Under the pieces are notes generated by a model. That model was not told where the DNA came from. It saw nothing but the letters and a program-made list of their open reading frames with translations, and did no database searches. This document shows positions 26,605-34,599 of a stretch of 61,730 nucleotides of DNA, one piece after another. Origin of the DNA: UBA11957 sp963603285 (GTDB lineage Bacteria > Bacillota > Clostridia > Lachnospirales > Lachnospiraceae); assembly GCA_963603285.1 (NCBI GenBank), contig CAVCMG010000016.1, positions 1 to 61,730 on the forward strand, written 5' to 3'. Within the stretch, counting starts at the first letter, position 1; every line of letters starts with the position of its first letter. A program made the translations under genes and the position numbers.

Positions 26605-27032
26605 GCTTCTTCCTTCTCGCTCTCTTTGGAAGGCTGGGCGGCTACCTTACCCAGAATACCGTTGATAAAGGCCGCGGAATCGTCGCCGCCAAACTGCTTG
26701 CCAAGCTCGACAGCCTCGTTGATGGCCACACCGGTCGGTACGTCCTCATCAAACAGGATCTCATAGGCTGCCAGACGCAGGATCGTCAGATCCACCTTGC
26801 TCATACGGGTGGTCTTCCATCCTTTGGAAATACCATTTAAGATCGTATCGATCTCCGGCTCCTTTGCCAGTACATTGCCTACCTTTTCTTCCATGTAGGT
26901 CTGGTCATTTTCGGCCAGACGGTCCATATTTTCAAAGTAGAGCTTTAACTGCTCCGGCATTTCTTCTTTTTCGGTAAACATACTGACAAACAGCAGCTTG
27001 AAAATATTCTCTCTCAGTTCAGTTCTTTTCAT
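26601..27032 (-). CDS. nusB: Transcription antitermination factor NusB
   Basis: The all-helical protein partners NusE/S10 in rRNA antitermination. Recognisable motifs are RENIFKLLFVSMF at the N-terminus, LRLAAYEILFDEDVP and GVAINEAVELGKQFGGDDSAAFINGILGKV. An upstream ATG at 27086 is open, but the ATG at 27032 (MKRTELREN) fits the family and has GGGG 5 bases upstream. It lies just downstream of the terminator of the asp23-like gene and overlaps xseA. Confidence 0.93.
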   Translation of the reverse strand: MKRTELRENIFKLLFVSMFTEKEEMPEQLKLYFENMDRLAENDQTYMEEKVGNVLAKEPEIDTILNGISKGWKTTRMSKVDLTILRLAAYEILFDEDVPTGVAINEAVELGKQFGGDDSAAFINGILGKVAAQPSKESEKEEA

Positions 27033-27083
27033 TTTTTCCCCATTTCTGTTTTGTGTGTTAGAGTGTTTCTTTATGGTTTCTAG

Positions 27084-27123
27084 CAAAAAAGAGGGTCCTT
27101 GTCTTGTCTGCGGGCCCTCTTTC
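27084..27123 (-). terminator. Intrinsic terminator of the Asp23-like gene
   Basis: On the minus strand AAAGAGGGCCC pairs with GG-CCCTCTTT and is followed by TTTTTT. It separates the Asp23-like gene from nusB. Confidence 0.75.
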
Positions 27124-27143
27124 CAATCTCATCCTCGGATGCA

Positions 27144-27536
27144 TTATTTAGTCTTGTCAACGTCCACGCCTGCAATGCTGATATTCACGTCTGATACGGT
27201 CAGACCGGTCATATTCTCGATTGCTGTCTTTACTTTGTCCTGTACCTGGGCACAGGTCTTCGGAATACTGTATCCGTACTGCAGATACAGATTTAATGCT
27301 GCCTTAACGATGCCGTCCTTGATCTCGACTCTGACAGCCTTGGCCAGATTCTTCCGGCCCAGTCGGGGAACATCACTGTTCGTGATATGTCCGCTTAAGG
27401 TAGACACACCCTCGACCTCTGTAGCAGCCAGTCCGGCGATAATCGCTACGACTTCGTCTGCTATCTCAACCTTGCCAATGGACTGATCGTCATATATCGT
27501 ATAGGTGTCTCTTCCTTCGATTGTCACTTCTGCCAT
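27144..27536 (-). CDS. Asp23/Gls24 family envelope-associated protein
   Basis: The ~130-residue protein has the family pattern GKVEIADEVVAIIAGLAATEVEGV, GRKNLAKAVRVEIKDG and YGYSIPKTCAQVQDKVKTAIENMTGL. These proteins form abundant membrane-proximal polymers linked to cell-envelope stress. The ATG at 27536 is chosen over the upstream one at 27560 because GAGGAGGG stands 4-11 bases before it. It has its own promoter and terminator and so is a separate transcription unit inside the conserved cluster. Confidence 0.9.
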   Translation of the reverse strand: MAEVTIEGRDTYTIYDDQSIGKVEIADEVVAIIAGLAATEVEGVSTLSGHITNSDVPRLGRKNLAKAVRVEIKDGIVKAALNLYLQYGYSIPKTCAQVQDKVKTAIENMTGLTVSDVNISIAGVDVDKTK

Positions 27537-27575
27537 TTTGTCCCTCCTCTTGCACTGCACGTGCGTTCTTTAGTC

Positions 27576-27604
27576 ATTATAGCAAAAACTGTCCCTGAAA
27601 TAAA
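27576..27604 (-). promoter_or_regulatory. Putative promoter of the Asp23-like gene
   Basis: On the minus strand TTTATT and a perfect TATAAT are separated by 17 bp, about 40 bp upstream of the start codon. Confidence 0.55.
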
Positions 27605-27614
27605 GGGATTTTCC

Positions 27615-29219
27615 CTAATTTTTGCTGAACTCGGACAGTTTCAGACCTTCGTTTCTGTCGAGGGTCATGCCAACACTCCACGGATTGACAAACAGAAGCA
27701 GTGGATTGCCCTTTAAGTCCATGACCTTCTTCATATCGCTGGTGCCGGTCAGGTGCTCCACGTCCACCTCATCCTTGTTCTCGATCCAGCGGATATGCTC
27801 GTACGGCAGATTTTCCAGACGGATATCGACCTTATATTCATTCTCCAGACGATATTTTAAAACGTCAAACTGCAGTACACCGACAACGCCGACGATGATC
27901 TCCTCCATACCGGTATGGAACTCCTGGAAAATCTGGATCGCACCCTCCTGGGCGATCTGGTTGATGCCCTTTATAAACTGCTTACGCTTCATCGTGTCGA
28001 TCTGGCGCACTCTGGCAAAATGCTCCGGTGCAAAGGTCGGGATGCCCTCATAGGCGAACCTTTTGCCCGGCATACAGATCGTATCACCGATGGAAAAGAT
28101 GCCCGGATCGAATACACCGATGATATCGCCCGCATAGGCTTCATCCACCACATGACGGTCAGAGGCCATCATCTGCTGCGGCTGGGACAGTCGCATCTTT
28201 TTATCGCCCTGTACGTGATACACCTCCATACCGGCGTCAAACCGGCCGGAGCAGATGCGCATGAAAGCGATACGGTCTCTGTGGGCCTTGTTCATATTGG
28301 CCTGGATCTTAAATACAAAGGCAGAGAACTCCTCCTCCATCGGATCGATGATGCCGATGTCCGACTTACGCGGCAGCGGTGAGTAGGTCATCTGTAAAAA
28401 GTGCTCCAGAAACGTCTCCACACCGAAATTGGTCAGTGCAGAACCAAAAAATACCGGAGACAGCTCGCCCTTGCTGACAAGCTCCTGATCAAACTCAGCA
28501 CTGGCGCCATCCAGAAGCTCGATCTCCTCTAACAGCTGTTCCTTCTGATCCTCGTCCACGACGTCCAGAAGATGCGGATCGTCCAGAGCGATCATCTCCT
28601 CCTGTCCTTCCTTCGTACCCTTCATGGTATCGGAAAAGGTCAGCACCTTGCGGCTGTTTCTGTCGTATACGCCGCGGAATTTCTTACCGGAGCCGATCGG
28701 CCAGTTGATCGGACATGTCGCAATGCCCAGCTCCTTTTCGATCTCATCAAGAAGATCGAAGGTATCGTTGGCGTCGCGGTCCATCTTGTTGATAAAGGTA
28801 AAGATCGGGATATGGCGCATCACGCAGACCTTGAACAGTTTTCTGGTCTGTGCCTCTACACCCTTGGATGCATCGATGACCATGACCGCGGAATCTGCCG
28901 CCATCAGGGTACGGTATGTATCCTCGGAGAAGTCCTGATGTCCCGGTGTATCCAGAATATTGATACAGTAACCGCCATAATTAAACTGCAGCACGGAGGA
29001 GGTGACGGAAATACCTCTCTCCTTCTCAATCTCCATCCAGTCGGACACCGCATGGCGGGCCGTTGCCTTACCCTTGACAGAACCGGCCAAATTGATCGCA
29101 CCACCGTACAGAAGGAACTTCTCTGTCAGTGTCGTCTTACCGGCATCCGGGTGAGAGATGATCGCAAATGTACGTCTTTTTTCTATTTCTTTTGTATATT
29201 TCCCCAAAATAACCTCCAT
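27615..29219 (-). CDS. prfC: Peptide chain release factor 3
   Basis: This translation GTPase recycles RF1/RF2 from the ribosome. GTPase motifs are SHPDAGKTTLTEK (G1), DTPGHQDF (G3) and NKMD (G4), followed by domain II and an RF3-type C-terminal domain (QFDVLKYRLENEY). The ATG at 29219 gives MEVILGKYTKEIEKRRTFAI, which matches the family. The reading frame is open to 29282, but that extension looks non-coding. It sits between spoIIIAH and the asp23-like gene, where relatives usually have no gene. Confidence 0.95.
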   Translation of the reverse strand: MEVILGKYTKEIEKRRTFAIISHPDAGKTTLTEKFLLYGGAINLAGSVKGKATARHAVSDWMEIEKERGISVTSSVLQFNYGGYCINILDTPGHQDFSEDTYRTLMAADSAVMVIDASKGVEAQTRKLFKVCVMRHIPIFTFINKMDRDANDTFDLLDEIEKELGIATCPINWPIGSGKKFRGVYDRNSRKVLTFSDTMKGTKEGQEEMIALDDPHLLDVVDEDQKEQLLEEIELLDGASAEFDQELVSKGELSPVFFGSALTNFGVETFLEHFLQMTYSPLPRKSDIGIIDPMEEEFSAFVFKIQANMNKAHRDRIAFMRICSGRFDAGMEVYHVQGDKKMRLSQPQQMMASDRHVVDEAYAGDIIGVFDPGIFSIGDTICMPGKRFAYEGIPTFAPEHFARVRQIDTMKRKQFIKGINQIAQEGAIQIFQEFHTGMEEIIVGVVGVLQFDVLKYRLENEYKVDIRLENLPYEHIRWIENKDEVDVEHLTGTSDMKKVMDLKGNPLLLFVNPWSVGMTLDRNEGLKLSEFSKN

Positions 29220-29335
29220 TACTGTTACCTGCCGCTGCTTTTTTATCTGTGACAGTATCTGGCAGCGGACATAGTGATACACAATACTCCGATTGTACTA
29301 TAAAATTTTTCCAAACGCAACCGGGAGCTTGCAGA

Positions 29336-30214
29336 TTATTTTCCGGAACGCACCGGTGTAATGACGATCTTGTCAACACTCACACCGGTTTTCCGTGTAA
29401 CAGCGTCCTCGATACGCGCCCGGTTTGTTTCGTTTAAGCTTTCCGCATCCACGACAACGTCCACACTGTCTCCCGTCATGCTGACCACAGCGTTGGAAAA
29501 GCCCTGGGCCTCCAGAAGCGTTTCTGCCGCGGCTTCCTTCTCCGCATAGTCCGTCAGTACGGCCATGGATTCCACCGCATCCTGGATTTCCTGCTTGGAC
29601 AGCTGGTCATTGTTGATGATGCCTTGCAGCACCTCCCGGTTTTTCGAACGTACCTGCTCCCGTTCCAGTCTCGCCTGCGTGACATAGGCGGCAGCGGTGC
29701 TGGTCAGCACAGTTTCGCCCGGTACGCTGGTCGTTGTCTCCTGACTGGCCGCGTCCGTTTTTTCTGTGCTGTTTTCCTTTGTGCTGTCATTTTTCTGCGT
29801 ATTCTTAGTATCTCCCGATGTTTCTGTACTATTCTGTTTGTTTTCCTCTGCCGTCTGCGTTTCTTTCTGTCCGTCTGTCTTTGTTTCCTCTGCCACAGAC
29901 TCTACCGGCAGAGTGGACACGACTGTCTCACCGGTAATCTGCCCTGTTGTCTCCTCTGTCACAGAAGACGCGGCCCCGGCATCCTTTGTCTCCTCTGCCG
30001 TCTGGTTCTCCGCCAGAAGCGCTGTGGTATCCGTGATGTCAAAGTCAAGGCTGTCGATATCCTCTGTCACAGCGGACAGCTCCGCGGTCTGGGTCGTCGC
30101 CTCGCTGTCTGCTTTGTGAAGACTTGCTCCATTGTAATTCAGATACCCGGCGGCTGCCACAAGCAGGGCCAGTACCGTGATCATCAGACGATTCTTTTTC
30201 AGGGATCTTTTCAA
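29336..30214 (-). CDS. spoIIIAH: SpoIIIAH-like stage III sporulation protein
   Basis: This mother-cell membrane protein faces the forespore-engulfment space and pairs with SpoIIQ to form the feeding-tube channel. The 292-residue protein has one transmembrane helix (residues ~9-27) and a C-terminal ring-building domain (~165-290, KQEIQDAVESMAVLTDYAEKEAAAE and SMTGDSVDVVVDAE). Between them lies an unusually long Thr/Glu/Ser/Gln-rich linker (~35-165). Bacillus SpoIIIAH is about 218 residues. It is the last gene of the spoIIIA operon. Confidence 0.9.
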   Translation of the reverse strand: MKRSLKKNRLMITVLALLVAAAGYLNYNGASLHKADSEATTQTAELSAVTEDIDSLDFDITDTTALLAENQTAEETKDAGAASSVTEETTGQITGETVVSTLPVESVAEETKTDGQKETQTAEENKQNSTETSGDTKNTQKNDSTKENSTEKTDAASQETTTSVPGETVLTSTAAAYVTQARLEREQVRSKNREVLQGIINNDQLSKQEIQDAVESMAVLTDYAEKEAAAETLLEAQGFSNAVVSMTGDSVDVVVDAESLNETNRARIEDAVTRKTGVSVDKIVITPVRSGK

Positions 30215-30231
30215 CTGAAAGCTCTCCTTTT

Positions 30232-30813
30232 TTACTTTCTTTTCATCACTTTAATTTTATGGGCTTCCAGATGGAATAATGCCATCGCCGCCTCCTTTAT
30301 TTCCGCCACAACCTGCGGATCATCCGCGCCCTGTGCCACGACAAGCACGCCCCGGACCTCGGGCATGGTCTCCTCGATCACATACGGCGTCTTTGTGCCG
30401 TCGGCATTTTCCAGATAAACCGTCGTTTCTTCGCTGTTTTTGTTTTCCTTTTTGCTGCTTGTGCCATTGCCCGTCTCATCCGCTGTGCTCTCACTTAGCG
30501 GTACATCCTTTTCCACCAGCTTGCGGCCGGTGCTCTCCATCGTCACCGCCACATCCACTTCACCCACACCCTCTACCTGTAAAAGGATCCGTTTCAGATC
30601 TTCCTCGAGTTTTTTTCTCTCGTCTGTATCTATTTCTGTCGCCTGTGACTGCGGCTGTACCTCTTCTGCCTGCTGCTTTTCTTCCTTCTTACTGTCCGTC
30701 TGAGACGGCCAGAACACCAGAAGCAGGATGGCAGCCACTAAAACGACCGTCAGCAGCTGTTCCTTCTTTCGTTGTTTCCAGAAGGAACGGATCTGTTCCC
30801 GCCACCTTTTCAT
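30232..30813 (-). CDS. spoIIIAG: Stage III sporulation protein AG
   Basis: The 193-residue protein has one N-terminal transmembrane helix (~20-37), a low-complexity linker and a C-terminal secretin-like ring domain (GVGEVDVAVTMESTG, VRGVLVVAQGADDP, IKEAAMALFHLEAHKIKV). SpoIIIAG forms a large ring in the channel between mother cell and forespore. Gaps to neighbours are 12 and 17 bp. Confidence 0.92.
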   Translation of the reverse strand: MKRWREQIRSFWKQRKKEQLLTVVLVAAILLLVFWPSQTDSKKEEKQQAEEVQPQSQATEIDTDERKKLEEDLKRILLQVEGVGEVDVAVTMESTGRKLVEKDVPLSESTADETGNGTSSKKENKNSEETTVYLENADGTKTPYVIEETMPEVRGVLVVAQGADDPQVVAEIKEAAMALFHLEAHKIKVMKRK

Positions 30814-30825
30814 ACGCCACCACCT

Positions 30826-31368
30826 TTACCGTCTGATCCTGAAATCTATCCTGCTTTCTTCAAGGCCGTACCTTTCCCCCAGCCGCCTGCACACCGCCGT
30901 CTCCCTGTCGTCCTTCTCCCGGGAGGAAAGCCTTTCTTTTCCCTCCACGGTATCTGCCACAACCGTCAGGCCATCAAGCCTGGCCTCCTGTTCATCCAGC
31001 ACCAGCTGACAGTCCAGAGAGACTAACGTCAGCTGCTCCTCTGTCAGAAGCCGGGCGGTATCCTCGTTAAGCTTCTGGCATACAGCCTGTTTCACCAGCT
31101 GGTCTGTCCCGTCCGTTTCATACAGACCCATATCCACCAGATCCCTGTACTCCCAGCCGGCCAGCCAGTCCTCCACCTGCTCTGCCATACGCCCCGTGGC
31201 TCCGGTCACAGACAGTACCGGCCGGAACGCACACAGGAGAAATATGAGTGACAGAAACAGCCGGATATACCTTCGGTACGCTTCTTCGCTGACAAACTGC
31301 AGGATCAGCTGTATACAGACCGTACCCACGAGCAAAATTCTCACCCATTCATACAAAGCTGTCTGCAT
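30826..31368 (-). CDS. spoIIIAF: Stage III sporulation protein AF
   Basis: The 180-residue protein has two N-terminal transmembrane helices (~8-27 and ~35-53) and a soluble C-terminal domain that belongs to the same ring-building fold as SpoIIIAG and AH. It is recognised by order and by the pattern MALYEWVR-like start plus EEAYRRYIRLFLSLIFLLC. It lies 12 bp downstream of spoIIIAE. Confidence 0.9.
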   Translation of the reverse strand: MQTALYEWVRILLVGTVCIQLILQFVSEEAYRRYIRLFLSLIFLLCAFRPVLSVTGATGRMAEQVEDWLAGWEYRDLVDMGLYETDGTDQLVKQAVCQKLNEDTARLLTEEQLTLVSLDCQLVLDEQEARLDGLTVVADTVEGKERLSSREKDDRETAVCRRLGERYGLEESRIDFRIRR

Positions 31369-31380
31369 CCGCCGCTCCCT

Positions 31381-32481
31381 TCATGCCGTCTGCGTCATCA
31401 CAGCCACCGCAAGGAAAAACAGAACCACCGTTCCCGCCAGCAGTCGGACATAGATCCCGTAGCCTCTGGCCACAACGCGCAGGCAGCCGACGATCCGCTG
31501 ATCCGCCACGGGCTGGGCTATGGCCGCCAGCAGATAAAACATCCCGCAGCGCACCGCCATATACAACACCGGAGCCAGAGCACCGCATAAAAGGACCACC
31601 AGTACCGCAATCCCCATGCAGTTGCGGATCAGCACGGCACTGGCCAGAAGCGTCTGCGCCGCCGCATCCACCATACTGCCGATCCCCGGCAGTGACTCTG
31701 CCGCCCGTCCCAAAAGCGAACGCCGGAAGCTGTCAAAGGCCGGTGCCAGCATATTGCGCAGGATCTGTACGCCCGTCACCGTTGCCATCACCGTGTGAAA
31801 GCCCCACACGACCAGCTTTTCCATACCTTCGGTCAGCACAGAGATCAGCCGTTCCTCACTGATCTTGTCGCAGACGCCAAGCAGCACCGCACAGACCATG
31901 ACCGGCAAAAATACACCGGCGATCAGCTTCTGCGTCAGCGTGATCACCAGAAGTATTCCCTGTGTAAAAAAAGCCGCGCTGACCGATCCCGATGCACCAA
32001 GGACAACGAGACTGTATGCCGCGCCAGACGCCTGCATGAAGCTGCACAGACTCCCCAGCAAAGTTTTCAGCTTCTCTGTCTCCGTCACAAAGTCCCGGAT
32101 CAGCAACACGGCCAGCAGCATAAACAGAATGGAAAAGCCCATCTGCGCGATCTGTCTGTCCTCCACAAGTCCGGCCAGCACATGAAACAGCGCCGCACAC
32201 AGGATCATAAGAAGCAGCTGCCGGAAAAGCCCGGTTATATTTCCGAGAAATTTTCCCGCAATATATTTTATCCGCTGTCCCATATCCACAGCCTGTACCG
32301 GATCCTCTCCCGCAAGCAAGCTGGAAAGCAGTTCGGAAATCTCCAGCTGGTCGCCGTCCAGCCAGTCTTCCCCTGCGGCCTGCATATCGGTAAGATCCGG
32401 CAGGGAAAGCTCTGCCGCCTGCACCGGATGCATAAAAAAAAGCAGCCAGACGAGCAGTACGCCAAAGGCTGTTTTCTTCAT
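31381..32481 (-). CDS. spoIIIAE: Stage III sporulation protein AE
   Basis: This polytopic membrane protein has a signal-like first helix (MKKTAFGVLLVWLLFFMHPVQA) and about seven further transmembrane segments. It is a likely core of the mother-cell export channel. The reading frame is open to 32607, but the ATG at 32481 overlaps the spoIIIAD stop (ATGA) and starts the signal sequence, so it is chosen. The product is then 366 residues, normal for the family. Motifs such as GIGSMVDAAAQTLLASAVLIRNCMG support the call. Confidence 0.93.
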   Translation of the reverse strand: MKKTAFGVLLVWLLFFMHPVQAAELSLPDLTDMQAAGEDWLDGDQLEISELLSSLLAGEDPVQAVDMGQRIKYIAGKFLGNITGLFRQLLLMILCAALFHVLAGLVEDRQIAQMGFSILFMLLAVLLIRDFVTETEKLKTLLGSLCSFMQASGAAYSLVVLGASGSVSAAFFTQGILLVITLTQKLIAGVFLPVMVCAVLLGVCDKISEERLISVLTEGMEKLVVWGFHTVMATVTGVQILRNMLAPAFDSFRRSLLGRAAESLPGIGSMVDAAAQTLLASAVLIRNCMGIAVLVVLLCGALAPVLYMAVRCGMFYLLAAIAQPVADQRIVGCLRVVARGYGIYVRLLAGTVVLFFLAVAVMTQTA

Positions 32482-32867
32482 ACGGTCAGTACGCTGGTGA
32501 TCAGGCCGATCAGTGCCGTAAAAACGGGCACGCCAAGCACCGCCAGCGTCAGCCTGGCAAACATATCGATCTGTCCGGCGATCGCCGTATTGCCGCTGTC
32601 TTTGCATATCGCGGAGGCAAACTGCGCAATATAGGTCACGGCCAGCATCTTTAACAGGATCCGCAGATAGCCTTCCTCCAGTCCCAGCTCCTTCTGCATC
32701 AGCTTTACCGTATCTATAAGCTCTCCCAGCCGCCCCACAGCCAGCCCGAGAATCAGGATACCGGCCGCCAGGCTGACGTACAGCGCATATTCCTCCCGGC
32801 AGTTTTTTAAGAAAAGGCCCAGAAGCACACTGCCGGTACCGATCACTGCCGCTTTATAGATCTCCAT
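32478..32867 (-). CDS. spoIIIAD: Stage III sporulation protein AD
   Basis: The 129-residue protein has about four transmembrane helices and resembles SpoIIIAC, with which it forms small membrane components of the channel. Its stop overlaps the spoIIIAE start. Family-like segments are KAAVIGTGSVLLGLFLKN and LLKMLAVTYIAQFASAICKD. Confidence 0.93.
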   Translation of the reverse strand: MEIYKAAVIGTGSVLLGLFLKNCREEYALYVSLAAGILILGLAVGRLGELIDTVKLMQKELGLEEGYLRILLKMLAVTYIAQFASAICKDSGNTAIAGQIDMFARLTLAVLGVPVFTALIGLITSVLTV

Positions 32868-32883
32868 AGGTCACTCTCCTTTT

Positions 32884-33081
32884 TCAGGGATATGAAAACA
32901 GCGTTTCAATAGAGCCAAACAGCTCCGCAATATAAGGAACGATCCACATCAGGACGAGCACCAGCCCAGCAAGGCTGGCCAGAAAAGCCTGTTCTTCCCT
33001 GCCGCTGTGCTTTAACACCTGGGTCAGCACAGACACCAGAATCCCCACCGCACCGATGCGAAACAGCATCCCGATCTCCAC
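32884..33081 (-). CDS. spoIIIAC: Stage III sporulation protein AC
   Basis: The 65-residue protein has two transmembrane helices (FRIGAVGILVSVLTQVLK and LASLAGLVLVLMWIVPYIAELF). The GTG at 33081 is the likely start: AGGAGG stands 7 bases before it, and it gives the standard family length. The reading frame remains open far upstream, but that part overlaps spoIIIAB in another frame. Confidence 0.92.
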   Translation of the reverse strand: MEIGMLFRIGAVGILVSVLTQVLKHSGREEQAFLASLAGLVLVLMWIVPYIAELFGSIETLFSYP

Positions 33082-33100
33082 AGGCCATCCCTCCTTCCCG

Positions 33101-33619
33101 TTACCACAAAAGCACCGCCGCCAGTACACCGGCACTGATCCCCAGCGTCCGAAAGAGCCGGCTGGCCTTTGGATATTCCTTTTGCAGCTCATCCTTCCTC
33201 CGTTCCAGCTCCTGCAGATACGATTCCACGGTATGGATCTGCAGCTGCCGGTCCGGATAGCCCAGCTCCCGGCCAAACTGTTCGAGAAGCTGCAGATCCG
33301 TCCTGTCCAGATCCCAGCCGTTCAAATACGCCTTTATATTCCGTGAAAATATCTCACTGATATATGCTGTATCTGCCTGCAGATCCTTCGCCGTCTGTTG
33401 CAGAAAATCCTGCAGCGGCATCTTACTCCGTCTGGCCATCTTTTCAAAGATCTCCGGCAGAGGCTCTCGGCCAAATTCCAGCTCTCTGGCCACATGGGCC
33501 ATAAACCGGATCAGCTGCCCCAGCGCCTGGATCCTCCGGCGCATCCGTTCTCCCTTTACCATGCCCAGCGCACCGGCACTGCCCACACACAGTATGCAAA
33601 GAATCAGACGAACAGACAT
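33101..33619 (-). CDS. spoIIIAB: Stage III sporulation protein AB
   Basis: The 172-residue protein resembles GspF/PilC-type membrane platform proteins. It has a hydrophobic N-terminus (~2-20), a helical domain with ELEFGREPLPEIFEKMARRS and FGRELGYPDRQLQ, and a C-terminal transmembrane helix. The start overlaps the end of spoIIIAA by 16 nt. Confidence 0.94.
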   Translation of the reverse strand: MSVRLILCILCVGSAGALGMVKGERMRRRIQALGQLIRFMAHVARELEFGREPLPEIFEKMARRSKMPLQDFLQQTAKDLQADTAYISEIFSRNIKAYLNGWDLDRTDLQLLEQFGRELGYPDRQLQIHTVESYLQELERRKDELQKEYPKASRLFRTLGISAGVLAAVLLW

Positions 33620-34587
33620 GATCTGCTGCTTTTGCTGTATATGCAGCCCTTTTTCTGGTCAAACACAGCCTTCACCACGCCCGGCATCCCCTGTGCCTCC
33701 AGCAGTACACACCGGGAAAAGATACCATCCTCCCACAGGGCACGGATATCCTGCCTGCGAAACAGATCCTCATATTCCTGTCCATGGGCTGTCGCCAGGA
33801 TCCGGCAGCCGCTGGACGCCGCCATACGTAAAGCCCTCTGGTCATCCTCTCCCGCGATCTCGTCCACGGCTATCACATCCGGTGCCATGGAGCGCACCAC
33901 CAGAAAGATGCCTTCGGTTTTCGGACAGCCGTCCAGTACATCTGTGCGGATACCCAGATCGTATCCTGCCACGCCATGACTGCATCCGGCGATCTCCGAA
34001 CGTTCATCCACAACCGCCACAGACTGACCTCTGGCCCTTGTACTGCCGTCCGACACCAGCCGCACCATATCCCGGAGTATCGTCGTCTTTCCCTGCCCCG
34101 GCGGGGCCAGTACCAGCGTATTTTTCAGCGTATCCGCCATATACATATAGGGAAGAAGCCCCTCGGCGCACCCTTTGACCTGATGGGCAATACGGATATT
34201 CAGATAGGCAATATCCCGCATACCGCGGATACAGCCGTCTTCGAGGATCACCCGGCCCAAAAGCCCGACCCTGTGACCGCCCTGTACTGTCAAAAAGCCC
34301 CGGCACACCTCCGTCTCATACGCATACAGCGAATAATTGCTGATACGCTCCAGCGTCTGCCGGATCTCCTCAGCAGATACCCGGTAGCCCTGTACAGCGG
34401 AGGACCAGACCCTCCCCATTTTATCCAGAAACATCTCCCTGCCGCCGTCGATAACGAGCAGCGGCTTGTCGGCCCGTAGCCGGATTTCCTGCAGATCCTT
34501 TTCTTCCAGTCTGGTCTTCTCAAAAACTTTACGGATTTCTCCCGTCAGAAGACGCAGGATTTCATCACTGTGCATATTTACCACCAT
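33604..34587 (-). CDS. spoIIIAA: Stage III sporulation protein AA (ATPase)
   Basis: The 327-residue cytosolic ATPase is related to secretion ATPases and should energise the SpoIIIA channel. Walker A is at 161-169 (APPGQGKTT), and Walker B lies in DVIAVDEIAGEDDQRAL. The N-terminal half contains IRLRADKPL and NYSLYAYETEVCRGFLTVQGGHRVG, typical of the family. It is the first gene of the operon, only 12 bp after the helicase gene, so the sporulation promoter must lie within the helicase 3' end. Confidence 0.95.
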   Translation of the reverse strand: MVVNMHSDEILRLLTGEIRKVFEKTRLEEKDLQEIRLRADKPLLVIDGGREMFLDKMGRVWSSAVQGYRVSAEEIRQTLERISNYSLYAYETEVCRGFLTVQGGHRVGLLGRVILEDGCIRGMRDIAYLNIRIAHQVKGCAEGLLPYMYMADTLKNTLVLAPPGQGKTTILRDMVRLVSDGSTRARGQSVAVVDERSEIAGCSHGVAGYDLGIRTDVLDGCPKTEGIFLVVRSMAPDVIAVDEIAGEDDQRALRMAASSGCRILATAHGQEYEDLFRRQDIRALWEDGIFSRCVLLEAQGMPGVVKAVFDQKKGCIYSKSSRSCLFV

Positions 34588-34599
34588 CCCTTGTCCTTA

